Positions 43,524 to 51,638 of a stretch of 64,000 bases of DNA are shown piece after piece (position 1 is the first letter of the stretch; every line of letters begins with the position of its first letter). The stretch comes from Kistimonas sp964291505 (GTDB lineage Bacteria > Pseudomonadota > Gammaproteobacteria > Pseudomonadales > Endozoicomonadaceae). The notes under the pieces were generated by a model. It did no database searches. It was not told the origin of the DNA and worked only from the letters and a program-made list of their open reading frames with translations. The position numbers and the translations under genes were made by a program. Where the stretch lies: contig OZ220216.1 in NCBI GenBank assembly GCA_964291505.2, positions 496,001-560,000 on the forward strand, in the 5' to 3' direction.

Positions 43524-44801
43524 TCAGGACGGTGTTGTTTCGACGAATTTCTTGGTGCCGTTGTAGAGTTCGGTATCCAGTTCACCCTCACTCTTGGCCA
43601 CCAGGGTAGTGACCATCAGGTCGCCGCTGACGTTAACCATGGTCCGGGCCATGTCCAGCAGACGGTCGATACCCGCGATCAGTGCAACACCTTCCATGGG
43701 CAGGCCAACGGTGGTGAGTACCAGTGTCAGCATGATCAGACCCGCACCCGGAACACCGGCGGTACCGATAGATGCCAGAGTGGCGGTTGCAATAATGGTC
43801 GCGTAATCACCGGGCGTCAGCGGAACGCCAAACGCCTGCGCCACGAACAGTGCTGTAACACCTTGGTAAAGTGCAGTACCGTCCATGTTAATGGTCGCCC
43901 CCAGTGGCAGTATGAAGCTGGAGGTTCCCCGAGAAGCGCCTAACCGTTGACTGCAGCGAAGGCTGACGGGCAGGCTTCCGGCACTGCTGGATGTGGTGAA
44001 TGCAATGGCCTGAGCGTCAACAATACCACGAAAGAAGCGCATGGGATTCAGACGACCAATCAGTGCAATCACGGCGCCGTAGAAACCATAGACATGCAAC
44101 AGACAGCCAATATAAACGGCAGCGATAACCTTAATCAGTGGTAACAGAACATCCATGCCGTAGGCGCCTGAAACCCAGGCCATCAAGCCGAATACACCGT
44201 AAGGTGCCATTACCATAACCAGTCCGGTCAGCTTGTACATGGCCTCTGCCAGGCTGGTGAAAATCGCGATTGCCGGCTTGCCATGGTCACCAATCAGATT
44301 AAGAGAGATACCCAGCGCGAGAGCAAAAACAATAATCTGCAGGATATTGCCGGTGGCCATCGCTTTGACCGGATTGTTGGGAATAATGGAAACCAGCGTG
44401 TTGATCAGGCTGGGTGCTTCCTTAACGGCTTCCTGTTCTTTGGCTATCAGGTGCATACCTTCGCCGGGCGCCAGGAAGTGACCGAGTACAAGACCGATGG
44501 ATATCGCAATGGCGGTGGTCAGTAAATAAAAGACAAGGGACTTAAGCCCAAGACGTCCCATCTTGCCGGTATCCTGCATGGAGGTGACGCCGACAATAAG
44601 CGAGCAGAAGACCAGGGGCACAATCAACATTTTGATGGCGTTGACAAAAATTGTGCCGATGGGTTTCAGCACAATGGCATCAGGCCCGATAATTCCCCCT
44701 GTAATGATACCTATCACCATGCCGGCCAGGATTTGCTGCCACAGTGGCAGACGAGTCCATAGACGCCATGGGTTCATACCCGATGTGGAGCTGGTACTCA
44801 T
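43524..44801 (-). CDS. Dicarboxylate/amino acid:cation symporter (DAACS family)
   Basis: A protein of about 425 residues with eight or more membrane helices. The family signatures are seen: the serine-rich stretch AFTTSSSAGSLPVSLRCSQ, LPLGATINMDGTALYQG in HP2, and ATLASIGTAGVPGAGLIML. It carries glutamate, aspartate or C4-dicarboxylates with sodium or protons. I chose ATG 44801 with GGAGAA about 5 bases upstream; the frame opens earlier at 44867 but those residues are not family-like. It is a single gene between the M20 pseudogene and a YbfF-like esterase. Confidence 0.92.
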   Translation of the reverse strand: MSTSSTSGMNPWRLWTRLPLWQQILAGMVIGIITGGIIGPDAIVLKPIGTIFVNAIKMLIVPLVFCSLIVGVTSMQDTGKMGRLGLKSLVFYLLTTAIAISIGLVLGHFLAPGEGMHLIAKEQEAVKEAPSLINTLVSIIPNNPVKAMATGNILQIIVFALALGISLNLIGDHGKPAIAIFTSLAEAMYKLTGLVMVMAPYGVFGLMAWVSGAYGMDVLLPLIKVIAAVYIGCLLHVYGFYGAVIALIGRLNPMRFFRGIVDAQAIAFTTSSSAGSLPVSLRCSQRLGASRGTSSFILPLGATINMDGTALYQGVTALFVAQAFGVPLTPGDYATIIATATLASIGTAGVPGAGLIMLTLVLTTVGLPMEGVALIAGIDRLLDMARTMVNVSGDLMVTTLVAKSEGELDTELYNGTKKFVETTPS

Positions 44802-44963
44802 CGTTCTTCTCCAAATGATTGGTTCTCTGAAGCTCCTAACGGATAACCGGAAGGGACATTTTTCCATAACACCGGGATTTGGAGTTTAGTGAGAGGGGTT
44901 TGCTGGTAATATAGGTATTTTTCCCGTCATACATTTTGGTTTTATTAAGAACTGTACGCCCAG

Positions 44964-45737
44964 ATGCCTGTAAAACTATTTGCGAAAACCAGTGGTGCTG
45001 GTCAACCGGTGATCCTGTTTCATGGCCTGTTTGGCGCGGGTGACAACCTCGGGGTTGTTGCAAGGGCGCTGGCAAAAGACTATAGCGTTCATGTAGTGGA
45101 TTTGAGAAACCATGGTGCTTCACCCCATGTGGATACGATGGATTATCCATCCATGGCGTCAGATGTACTGGCTTATATGGACGACAATGGACTTGAAAAA
45201 GCAGCCCTGCTGGGGCACTCCATGGGGGGCAAGGTGGCAATGCAGTTGGCTCTGGATGCACCAGCACGTGTATCTGGGCTGATCGTGGCTGATATTGCAC
45301 CGGTTGAATATCCGGCTTGGCACGACAATGTTTTTAAAGGCATGTTTGCGGTTGCTGAACACGAGATCCATCAGCGAAAAGAAGCGGATCGAATACTGGC
45401 GGAACATGTTTCTGAGCCCGGTGTTCGTCAGTTTCTCTTACGTAACCTGGAGCGAAACACTGAGGGATCTTATGTATGGCGCGTGAACCTTTCCGGTATC
45501 CACGACAGTTATCAGAATATTCGTTTAGCGCCCACCGGTGATATGCCCTATGAGGGGCCGGTGTTATTTGTAAAGGGGGGGCGTTCGGATTACATCGGCA
45601 GTACACATCAAAAACAAGTGTTGTCACTGTTTCCCGCAAGCCAGTTAAAAGTGATTGGAGGAGCCGGACACTGGTTGCATGCGGAAAAACCTGACTTATT
45701 TAATCGTGTAGTTTCTGATTTTTTGTGCAGATGTTAG
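44964..45737 (+). CDS. Alpha/beta-fold esterase (YbfF-like)
   Basis: A 257-residue hydrolase that begins KLFAKTSGAGQPVILFHGLFGAGDNLG. The nucleophile elbow is LLGHSMGGKVAMQLA (Ser in G-H-S-M-G), followed by LIVADIAPVEY. A late Asp (SDYIG) and His (GAGHWLHAEKPDLF) complete the triad. This matches E. coli YbfF, an acyl-CoA/short-chain esterase. There is no signal peptide. It stands alone, divergent from the dicarboxylate symporter. Confidence 0.88.
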   Translation: MPVKLFAKTSGAGQPVILFHGLFGAGDNLGVVARALAKDYSVHVVDLRNHGASPHVDTMDYPSMASDVLAYMDDNGLEKAALLGHSMGGKVAMQLALDAPARVSGLIVADIAPVEYPAWHDNVFKGMFAVAEHEIHQRKEADRILAEHVSEPGVRQFLLRNLERNTEGSYVWRVNLSGIHDSYQNIRLAPTGDMPYEGPVLFVKGGRSDYIGSTHQKQVLSLFPASQLKVIGGAGHWLHAEKPDLFNRVVSDFLCRC

Positions 45738-45779
45738 AGGGTAAAGTCTGCAGGGTATTATGGGGAGCTCTCTTAGGAC

Positions 45780-47018
45780 TCAACTAGTAGCGGTTGGGTT
45801 TCTGCTCATATCTTTGAGTTTTTTGAGTGTTACTCCCCTGCGTTCAGCTTCCCCAATAAGGTACATTACATCCTGAAGGCCATCAGCAGCCGGGGTATCA
45901 TTGCAGTTACCAGCGATATCTTTTATGTATTCCAGACGCTCTTCCAACGCTTGACGTATAGGGGGCAGTTGGTGCTGGAATGCCGGAGGGAAGGCCGAGT
46001 CAAAAAAGTAACCACAGAATGTCTTGTTTGAAAAGGTTGAAGTGGCATTTTTTAATGTGGTAACGAACTGCTCAATGAATGCTTTCTGTTTTTCATCCTG
46101 TATTTCAACGTTTACATTGATGATGTCTGATAAACAAGGTACTGATGTTAAATTGAGTATTCTCCCCAAGAGCTGTTGTGCCATTTTTGTATCGCCTTTA
46201 CCGAACCTGGCTGCATTGTCGATTCTAACTAGCTTCCCATCCACTTCGCCAAAGTTTTGACAGTTTCCATCCCACTCATTGAGAAAAAATAACATTGCTG
46301 TTACTTGCGCTAGTGGTTTTACATCGTCAGGATTCTCGCAATTATGGTAGAACTTGTTAAGTAGAGCGAATCGTCCGCCTCTTTCATTGCCTATACCGCC
46401 TGCGTTTTTAAATCCTCTATAAAATTTTATAAGGCTCACCGGAATCCTCACTTGCTCTGCCCATGGCTATCTTGCCTTTTGGTGCACTGTCATGAGTGAA
46501 AATATTCATGATCAGATTGGCCAGCGCATCATGGATGCCGCCCTTGACCAAATAGGTAACGTCCTCTTTTTGTACTTTCTTTTTGCATTGAGCATTACCC
46601 GCCGTTGTGTAGATACCATCCAAGTCAATATCATCTGCTAAATCTTGGCGAAGTGCATCATCGACATCTTCTGCTCGCGCCATAATGTCGTAGGTTAAAT
46701 GCTTAAATCCTGTATGTTTAAGGGTGTCGAATTTTTTTCGGATGTCATCATCGGTTGTCGTTGTTGGGTTCTGTTCCATTCTTGTTGATGGTGCTGCTAC
46801 AGACGGTAAAGCAGACGTTGGAGTATGCTCTGTATGGGAGAGGATCTCCTCAGCTCTTATCAATGATAATGGTTTACCAGTGCTTGGATGCGGAGCAACA
46901 GGAATAACCTCTGGTGTATCTTTGAATCTTACTTTTTAGCGGAAACGTGTTCTTTTTCTGCTGGTAAATGATGATGCTTCTTATCAGGAGAGTGGGTTGC
47001 AAGGTTACTGCTTGAATA
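45780..47018 (-). pseudogene. Decayed kinase-like gene, frameshifted and abutting an IS element
   Basis: Two overlapping minus-strand frames (46863-46417 and 46451-45780) read as one protein split by a frameshift near 46450. The downstream part contains LNEWDGNCQNFGEVDGKLVRIDNAARFG. Its D-x4-N...IDN spacing recalls the catalytic and metal-binding loops of PI3/4-kinase-like or HipA-like kinases; this is an impression, not an identification. Upstream, a third in-frame stretch (ATHSPDKKHHHLPAEKEHVSAK, continuing KVRFKDTPEVIP) is separated by a second indel in an A5 run near 46940. The frame then runs to the IS boundary at 47018 with no clear start codon. A TTG at 46863 or ATG at 46779 could still give shorter proteins. 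Confidence 0.55.
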
Positions 47019-47086
47019 CTAGGGAACCTGCGATTAAGTCCCCAATAATAAGCTAATCTCCACTCAGCCTTTGCCGGAGATCAGTC

Positions 47087-48058
47087 ATGGACCAACAGCT
47101 CAGCTTTTCTGACGCTGAATTCACTCAAAAGCGTCGCCAGACCCGCAAAGAAATATTCCTTGCCCGTATGGATAAACTGATTCCCTGGCATCGTCTTGAG
47201 GCAATTATTGAACCTCATTACCCCAAACCCGGTAATGGGCGTAGACCGTACCCGTTATCCACCATGCTCCGGATACACTGCCTTCAACAATGGTACAGCC
47301 TCAGTGATCCGGCCATGGAAGATGCCCTTTATGAAATTGCGTCCATGCGATTATTTGCCGGATTGTCTCTGGATAAAGCAATTCCTGATCGCACAACCAT
47401 TATGAACTTTCGACACCTGTTGGAGGCTCACAATCTGGCTCGGGCTATTTTCACGGACGTAAACCAATGGCTTACAGAGTCTGGTATCGTTTTGAAAGAA
47501 GGCTCTCTGGTCGATGCCACGATCATCGAAGCTCCGACATCCACAAAGAATCAGACGGGGCAGCGAGATCCCCAAATGCACCAGACCAGAAAGGGTAACC
47601 AGTGGTATTTCGGAATGAAGGCGCATATTGGTGTCGATGCCCGTACAGGTTTGACTCATAGTCTGGCGACAACAGCCGCCAATGAACATGACCTTAATCA
47701 AGCCAGTAACCTGTTGCACGGTGATGAACAGTTTGTCTTTGCCGATGCCGGCTACAGAGGAGCCGAGAAGCGAAAAGCGCTCAATACAGACGCTGTACAG
47801 TGGCATATAGCCGAACAACCAGGCAAGTTAAAGAGACTCAGGAAACACCCTCGAATCAATAAAGTCATTTTGAAAACGGAATACCTGAAAGCCAGCATTC
47901 GAGCCAAGGTGGAACATCCCTTCAGAATCATCAAATGCCAGTTTGGATTTATCAAAGCCCGTTATCGGGGACTTCGGAAAAATGATGGCAAACTGGCGAT
48001 GTTATTCGCTCTGGCAAACATGGTTAGACTGGACCAAATGATCCGGGCACAGGGTTAA
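47087..48058 (+). CDS. IS5-family transposase
   Basis: A 323-residue DDE transposase. The N-terminus has GNGRRPYPLSTMLRIHCLQQWYSLSDPAMEDALYE in outline, typical of IS5. Catalytic Asp residues are in GSLVDATIIEAP and FADAGYRGAEKR, and the Glu in IRAKVEHPFRIIKCQFGF. The gene is full length and appears intact. The start at 47087 lies 64 bases inside the left end. Because the second IS lies after its stop, this transposase should remain functional. Confidence 0.93.
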   Translation: MDQQLSFSDAEFTQKRRQTRKEIFLARMDKLIPWHRLEAIIEPHYPKPGNGRRPYPLSTMLRIHCLQQWYSLSDPAMEDALYEIASMRLFAGLSLDKAIPDRTTIMNFRHLLEAHNLARAIFTDVNQWLTESGIVLKEGSLVDATIIEAPTSTKNQTGQRDPQMHQTRKGNQWYFGMKAHIGVDARTGLTHSLATTAANEHDLNQASNLLHGDEQFVFADAGYRGAEKRKALNTDAVQWHIAEQPGKLKRLRKHPRINKVILKTEYLKASIRAKVEHPFRIIKCQFGFIKARYRGLRKNDGKLAMLFALANMVRLDQMIRAQG

Positions 48059-48124
48059 TGTATCCGAAAGCCGGACAACCAGCTTCAATGGTAAGAAACT
48101 GAGTAATTTTCAGGCTGGATAATA

Positions 48125-49328
48125 TGTATTAGACCAGACCTAATCTGACAGCTGTTCTCTACACTGAGAATAAAGGGTTACCGATGTGAGAAGGGTGGAA
48201 ACCTGAAAACACAGACAAAAGGTAACCCTAATGATTCAAACCAGTGATCGCATCGTCAAACACAAGGTTGGTTTGCTTAATTTAGCCGATGAACTCGGCA
48301 ATATCTCCAAAGCCTGCAAGATGATGGGCGTTTCTCGTGACACTTTCTATCGCTATCGGGATGCTGTTCATTCCGGTGGCGTTGAAGCGTTGCTGGATCG
48401 TAGCCGCAGAGTTCCCAATACCAAGAACCGTGTGGAACCCCATGTTGAAGAGGCTGTAGTTGCTTACGCCGTAGAGGAACCGGCGCATGGACAGGTTCGC
48501 GTATCAAATGAGTTACGTAAGCGTGGTGTTTTCGTTTCTCCCAGTGGCGTACGCAGTATCTGGCTTCGTAATGATCTGGCTAACTTCAAAGAGCGCCTCA
48601 AGGCACTTGAAACCAAGGTTGCTGAGGAAGGTGTTATCCTGACCGAGTCTCAGGTCAAAGCTATGGAGCGTAAGAAGCTGGACGATGAGGCTTGTGGCGA
48701 GATTGAAACAGCTCATCCCGGTTATCTTGGTTCGCAAGACACCTTTTATGTCGGCACGTTTAAAGGCGTTGGCCGGGTGTACCAGCAAACGTACGTGGAT
48801 ACCTACTCCAAGGTGGCCCACTGCAAGCTCTATACAACCAAGACGCCCATCACAGCAGCAGACCTGCTTAATGACCGTGTGCTGCCGTTCTACATGGCAG
48901 AAGAACTACCGGTTTTGCGTATCCTGACGGACAGAGGCACAGAGTACTGCGGCAAAGCTGATAGGCATGACTTCCAGCTCTATATCGCCATTAACGAGAT
49001 TGAGCACACCAAAACCAGGGCTAGACACCCACAGACCAACGGTATCTGCGAGCGCTTCCATAAGACGATCTTGCAGGAGTTCTATCAGCCCGCATTGCGT
49101 AAAAAGATTTATGAATCCATTGAAGATATTCAGCACGATCTGGACGAGTGGTTGGTGTTCTACAATACTCACCGCACGCATCAAGGAAAGATGTGTTGTG
49201 GCCGGACACCGATGGAAACACTGATAGCCGGTAAAGAAATCTGGAAGGAAAAATTCATCGGCTGAATTTGACCTGACAGACACCCTTTGAATTATCGGTA
49301 ACTGTCAGGTCGGGTCTGAACTTCTACA
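48125..49328. mobile_element. IS481-family insertion sequence nested inside the IS5 element
   Basis: The left end TGTATTAGACCAGACC and the right end, read inward from 49328, TGTAGAAGTTCAGACC form an imperfect inverted repeat. Over 27 bases each side, 20 match by my count. The element is flanked by a perfect 7-bp duplication GATAATA (48118-48124 and 49329-49335). It is 1204 bases long. It interrupts the tail of the IS5 element after its transposase stop. Confidence 0.9.
48231..49265 (+). CDS. IS481-family transposase (integrase core)
   Basis: A 344-residue transposase. An N-terminal helix-turn-helix reads GNISKACKMMGVSRDTFYRYR and RKRGVFVSPSGVRSIW. The rve integrase core from about residue 165 has catalytic Asp in YVDTYSKVAHC and RILTDRGTEYCG. 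The Glu is in HPQTNGICERFHKTILQEFY. WLVFYNTHRTHQGKMCCGRTPMETL closes the fold. All three catalytic residues are in place and the frame is unbroken. Confidence 0.93.
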   Translation: MIQTSDRIVKHKVGLLNLADELGNISKACKMMGVSRDTFYRYRDAVHSGGVEALLDRSRRVPNTKNRVEPHVEEAVVAYAVEEPAHGQVRVSNELRKRGVFVSPSGVRSIWLRNDLANFKERLKALETKVAEEGVILTESQVKAMERKKLDDEACGEIETAHPGYLGSQDTFYVGTFKGVGRVYQQTYVDTYSKVAHCKLYTTKTPITAADLLNDRVLPFYMAEELPVLRILTDRGTEYCGKADRHDFQLYIAINEIEHTKTRARHPQTNGICERFHKTILQEFYQPALRKKIYESIEDIQHDLDEWLVFYNTHRTHQGKMCCGRTPMETLIAGKEIWKEKFIG

Positions 49329-49408
49329 GATAATAGTGAATTAATGACTTTTCATTCACTGTGTTTCTTTAACGTCACTTGCTCGCAGGTTCCCTAGTGT
49401 AGTGATCC

Positions 49409-49621
49409 TTATTTCAAGAATGTTTTTTTGAAAAATAGTTCCTCCAAGAATCGTGTTTTTTCAAAGCTAAGGTAGTGTTGCTCCAACTCGGCTTTCTTTA
49501 CGAGCCGACTAAAAAAGAAACTGACTATTGCTGTGCTGATCCTTGATGTGAGTGAATCTTCTTTTCTGTTAATTTCAAAAGAAAAAGCATCCAGCCATTT
49601 CAGTTTGAAGCGATCAGGCAA
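49409..49621 (-). CDS. Possible small hypothetical protein beside the IS
   Basis: A 70-codon frame from a TTG at 49621 to a TAA at 49409, Phe- and Lys-rich (TAIVSFFFSRLVKKAELEQHYLSFEKTRFLEELFFKKTF). There is a weak GGA ribosome site. Ignoring the IS, this frame is in phase with the decayed gene on the other side, with two stops between. So it may be a separate small gene or a remnant of that gene's 5' region. I recognise no family. Confidence 0.25.
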   Translation of the reverse strand: MPDRFKLKWLDAFSFEINRKEDSLTSRISTAIVSFFFSRLVKKAELEQHYLSFEKTRFLEELFFKKTFLK

Positions 49622-49685
49622 AAATTTTCCAGTGACATGGTGTCATTCTTTGACTTATTCGAATTTTACATTAATTTTACATTAG

Positions 49686-49928
49686 TTAGTGTTGATACCA
49701 GTCTTCGTCATCCTCATCAAAGAAATCAAGATCATCGTCTTCCAGCTCGTCACCGAGTTCTTCTCTTAATTTCTTTTTTTCAAAGTATTTTTCAATACCT
49801 TTGTGGATGCTCTTGGATCGCTTGCGCTTTGAACGTTGCTGTTCTGATTTACGCTTTTTCAGTTCTTGGCCATCCGTCCAGCCAAGTGCCTCATTATCTT
49901 CTTCATCCAAGGACCTGGATCGTCCCAT
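49686..49928 (-). CDS. PA3496-like small basic/acidic protein
   Basis: An 80-residue protein: an Arg/Lys-rich middle (RSKRKRSKSIHKGIEKYFEKKKLREELGDEL) and a very acidic C-terminus (EDDDLDFFDEDDEDWYQH). The 'IEKYFEKKKLREELGDEL' core resembles the PA3496 family of putative envelope-integrity proteins, which share a basic helix ending in a similar block. The ATG at 49928 has GGAAAGGA upstream. It stands alone between the IS region and cpdA. Confidence 0.55.
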   Translation of the reverse strand: MGRSRSLDEEDNEALGWTDGQELKKRKSEQQRSKRKRSKSIHKGIEKYFEKKKLREELGDELEDDDLDFFDEDDEDWYQH

Positions 49929-50075
49929 GACTACGTCCTTTCCTTACTGCTCCTATTTCCACTTTAGGCAATATTCTGGCGGGAAAGTTCCACGGCATAA
50001 TACGTTTTTCGCATAGCCGGGTAGCTACGTTATCGTGCTGCTCTATGACGGGAATACAATAGCCTTCGTGTGGCG

Positions 50076-50870
50076 TTAATACCCTGTTTCAGAGCGATCT
50101 GGCAGGAATGTCTCAGGTGGTAACCGGTAAATCTGGCTTGAGAAGCTGCCATCAGGATAGAGAATTAGCTCCCGATAGCCTGGCTGGCGGGTATCTGCAG
50201 CAAAATCAGGGCTTGCTGGGAGGAACTGGACACAGGTTGAGGGTGTTCCCAGAATGGTAAGTCCCACTTTCTGCGTTTCAATGGCTTGATGGGTATGGCC
50301 ATGAATCAACAGTTTCACCTGGTGTGAAGCTGTCAGTAGCTCCAACAGGTGTCGCCCGTTTTTAAGGTTTATCGCATCCATCCACTCACTTCCGACCGGT
50401 AAGGGGTGATGGTGGGTAGCGATCAGTGTGGGTCGTTCAGAACCAGCTGCCAGAGCGTTGGATAGCCTGGTCAATTCATCTTTGACCAGCTCGCCGTGAA
50501 TAGCCCCGGAGAGCTGGCTGTGCAATAAAAGCACCTGCCAATCACCCAGTTGAAGCGATTGAGGAAAGTTCGAGGCAAATGACGTTTTGGCCAGCCGCTC
50601 AGGTTCGTCATGATTGCCGTAAAGCCAGGCAAACGGAATACCAAGTGTTTCCAGTGAACGCTGGCAGAAGTCGTAAGAGGCGATTGAATCATCCTGGGAG
50701 ATATCACCGGTCACCAGGACCAGATCAGCGTCCGCGCTGTGCGTTTTGACCAACGCCAGCACGGCATTGAGACTGTCGCGGGTATTGATCCCAAGCAAGG
50801 TACCATCCGCATCACCAAACAGGTGACAGTCAGTTATTTGGACGATTTTGCTGACGCCGTGCCTGCCCAA
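50076..50870 (-). CDS. cpdA: 3',5'-cyclic-AMP phosphodiesterase CpdA
   Basis: A 264-residue metallophosphoesterase. The metal motifs are all present: VQITDCHLFGD (D, H), LVTGDISQDDS (GD), WLYGNHDEPE (GNHD), ATHHHPLPVG (H) and LLIHGHTHQA (GHTH). This is the class III cAMP phosphodiesterase pattern. It lowers cAMP and so affects CRP-dependent genes. The start is a TTG at 50870, since a stop lies three codons upstream; the family normally has a few more N-terminal residues. The DUF1249 gene lies just upstream on the same strand, as in E. coli (yqiB-cpdA). Confidence 0.92.
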   Translation of the reverse strand: MGRHGVSKIVQITDCHLFGDADGTLLGINTRDSLNAVLALVKTHSADADLVLVTGDISQDDSIASYDFCQRSLETLGIPFAWLYGNHDEPERLAKTSFASNFPQSLQLGDWQVLLLHSQLSGAIHGELVKDELTRLSNALAAGSERPTLIATHHHPLPVGSEWMDAINLKNGRHLLELLTASHQVKLLIHGHTHQAIETQKVGLTILGTPSTCVQFLPASPDFAADTRQPGYRELILYPDGSFSSQIYRLPPETFLPDRSETGY

Positions 50871-50981
50871 TCCTCACTCTCCATTCAGGTGTGAATCGTA
50901 TCGTTACGGGAAGGAAGATTACCCGAAATAATAAGCAGAATCTGTTAATTTCTTGGCAGTACTGAAGAAGAATTTTCAGGG

Positions 50982-51440
50982 TTATTGCTCAATCGTTTCG
51001 AAGAGATAGCCGTTATTGAGACAGTGTTCCAGCCAGTCAGCCAGGAACAGGTTCAGCTGCTCCTTTTCATCAGGATGGTACATCAATGTGTTGGGGTAGT
51101 TGTAGCGTGGTTTGAAGTTGTGCTGGCGCTGAGAACTGATGACTTCTGCCATGCGGACATCGTGGTAAAGACGCACTTGCATTTTCTGGCAGGGCAGCCA
51201 GTTGAACTGGTTGTCTTGTGCCATATCAATGACAGTGGTGTAACGACTGCGACTGGTAACCTGAAAACGAACCGAACAGGTTTGTCCGTGGAAGGAAAAG
51301 CCAATAATCCACTCATCCGACGCATTACCGTCGATCAGTTTCATTAGTCGGATATAGTTCATCTCGCACAGCACCTGCTGCCTTACCAGGTTCACCTGGT
51401 AAGGTTTGCGGTGGTGTGAAAGCTGCCCTATGGTTGCCAA
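50982..51440 (-). CDS. DUF1249 (YqiB-like) protein
   Basis: A protein of about 152 residues matching YqiB: QVLCEMNYIRLMKLIDG near the N-terminus, TSRSRYTTVIDMAQD, MQVRLYHDVRMAEVIS and a C-terminal NLFLADWLEHCLNNGYLFE. The function is unknown. The start is not certain: the TTG at 51440 has AGGAG about 10 bases upstream, and a GTG at 51485 gives 15 more residues. In E. coli yqiB sits between nudF and cpdA; here it lies next to cpdA but no nudF is found between it and thiC. Confidence 0.82.
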   Translation of the reverse strand: MATIGQLSHHRKPYQVNLVRQQVLCEMNYIRLMKLIDGNASDEWIIGFSFHGQTCSVRFQVTSRSRYTTVIDMAQDNQFNWLPCQKMQVRLYHDVRMAEVISSQRQHNFKPRYNYPNTLMYHPDEKEQLNLFLADWLEHCLNNGYLFETIEQ

Positions 51441-51577
51441 TCTGGTTACGCTCCTGTGTCCTTGGTTGTGCACGTTATGCTGCACGAAATAACGTCTGTT
51501 TCAGTCAAGTATAGTCAGGTGAATCTATCACTTTTGGATTGAAATAAAACACGGCTGTGCTAATTACAGGGCTTTTT

Positions 51578-51620
51578 GATTCTGTCAAACCCAAAAAGTT
51601 TTTGGAAATTTGACAGAATC
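51578..51620. repeat. Hairpin with 12-bp perfect stem downstream of thiC
   Basis: GATTCTGTCAAA (51578-51589) pairs with TTTGACAGAATC (51609-51620). A CCAAAAA/TTTTTGG inner stem extends it. It lies about 20 bases past the thiC stop, so it is a reasonable transcript end for thiC, but it lacks a clean U-tract. Confidence 0.5.
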
Positions 51621-51638
51621 AGTGGCAAAAGACGTTTT

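Larger units (their letters stand above)
47023..49393. mobile_element. IS5-family insertion sequence, split by a second IS
   Basis: The ends are inverted repeats: GGAACCTGCGATTAAGT (47023 onward) and, reading inward from 49393, GGAACCTGCGAGCAAGT. A 4-bp target duplication CTAG flanks it (47019-47022 and 49394-49397), fitting the YTAR target of IS5 elements. Removing the inner element (48125-49328) and one copy of its 7-bp duplication leaves about 1160 bases, a normal IS5 size. Confidence 0.9.
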
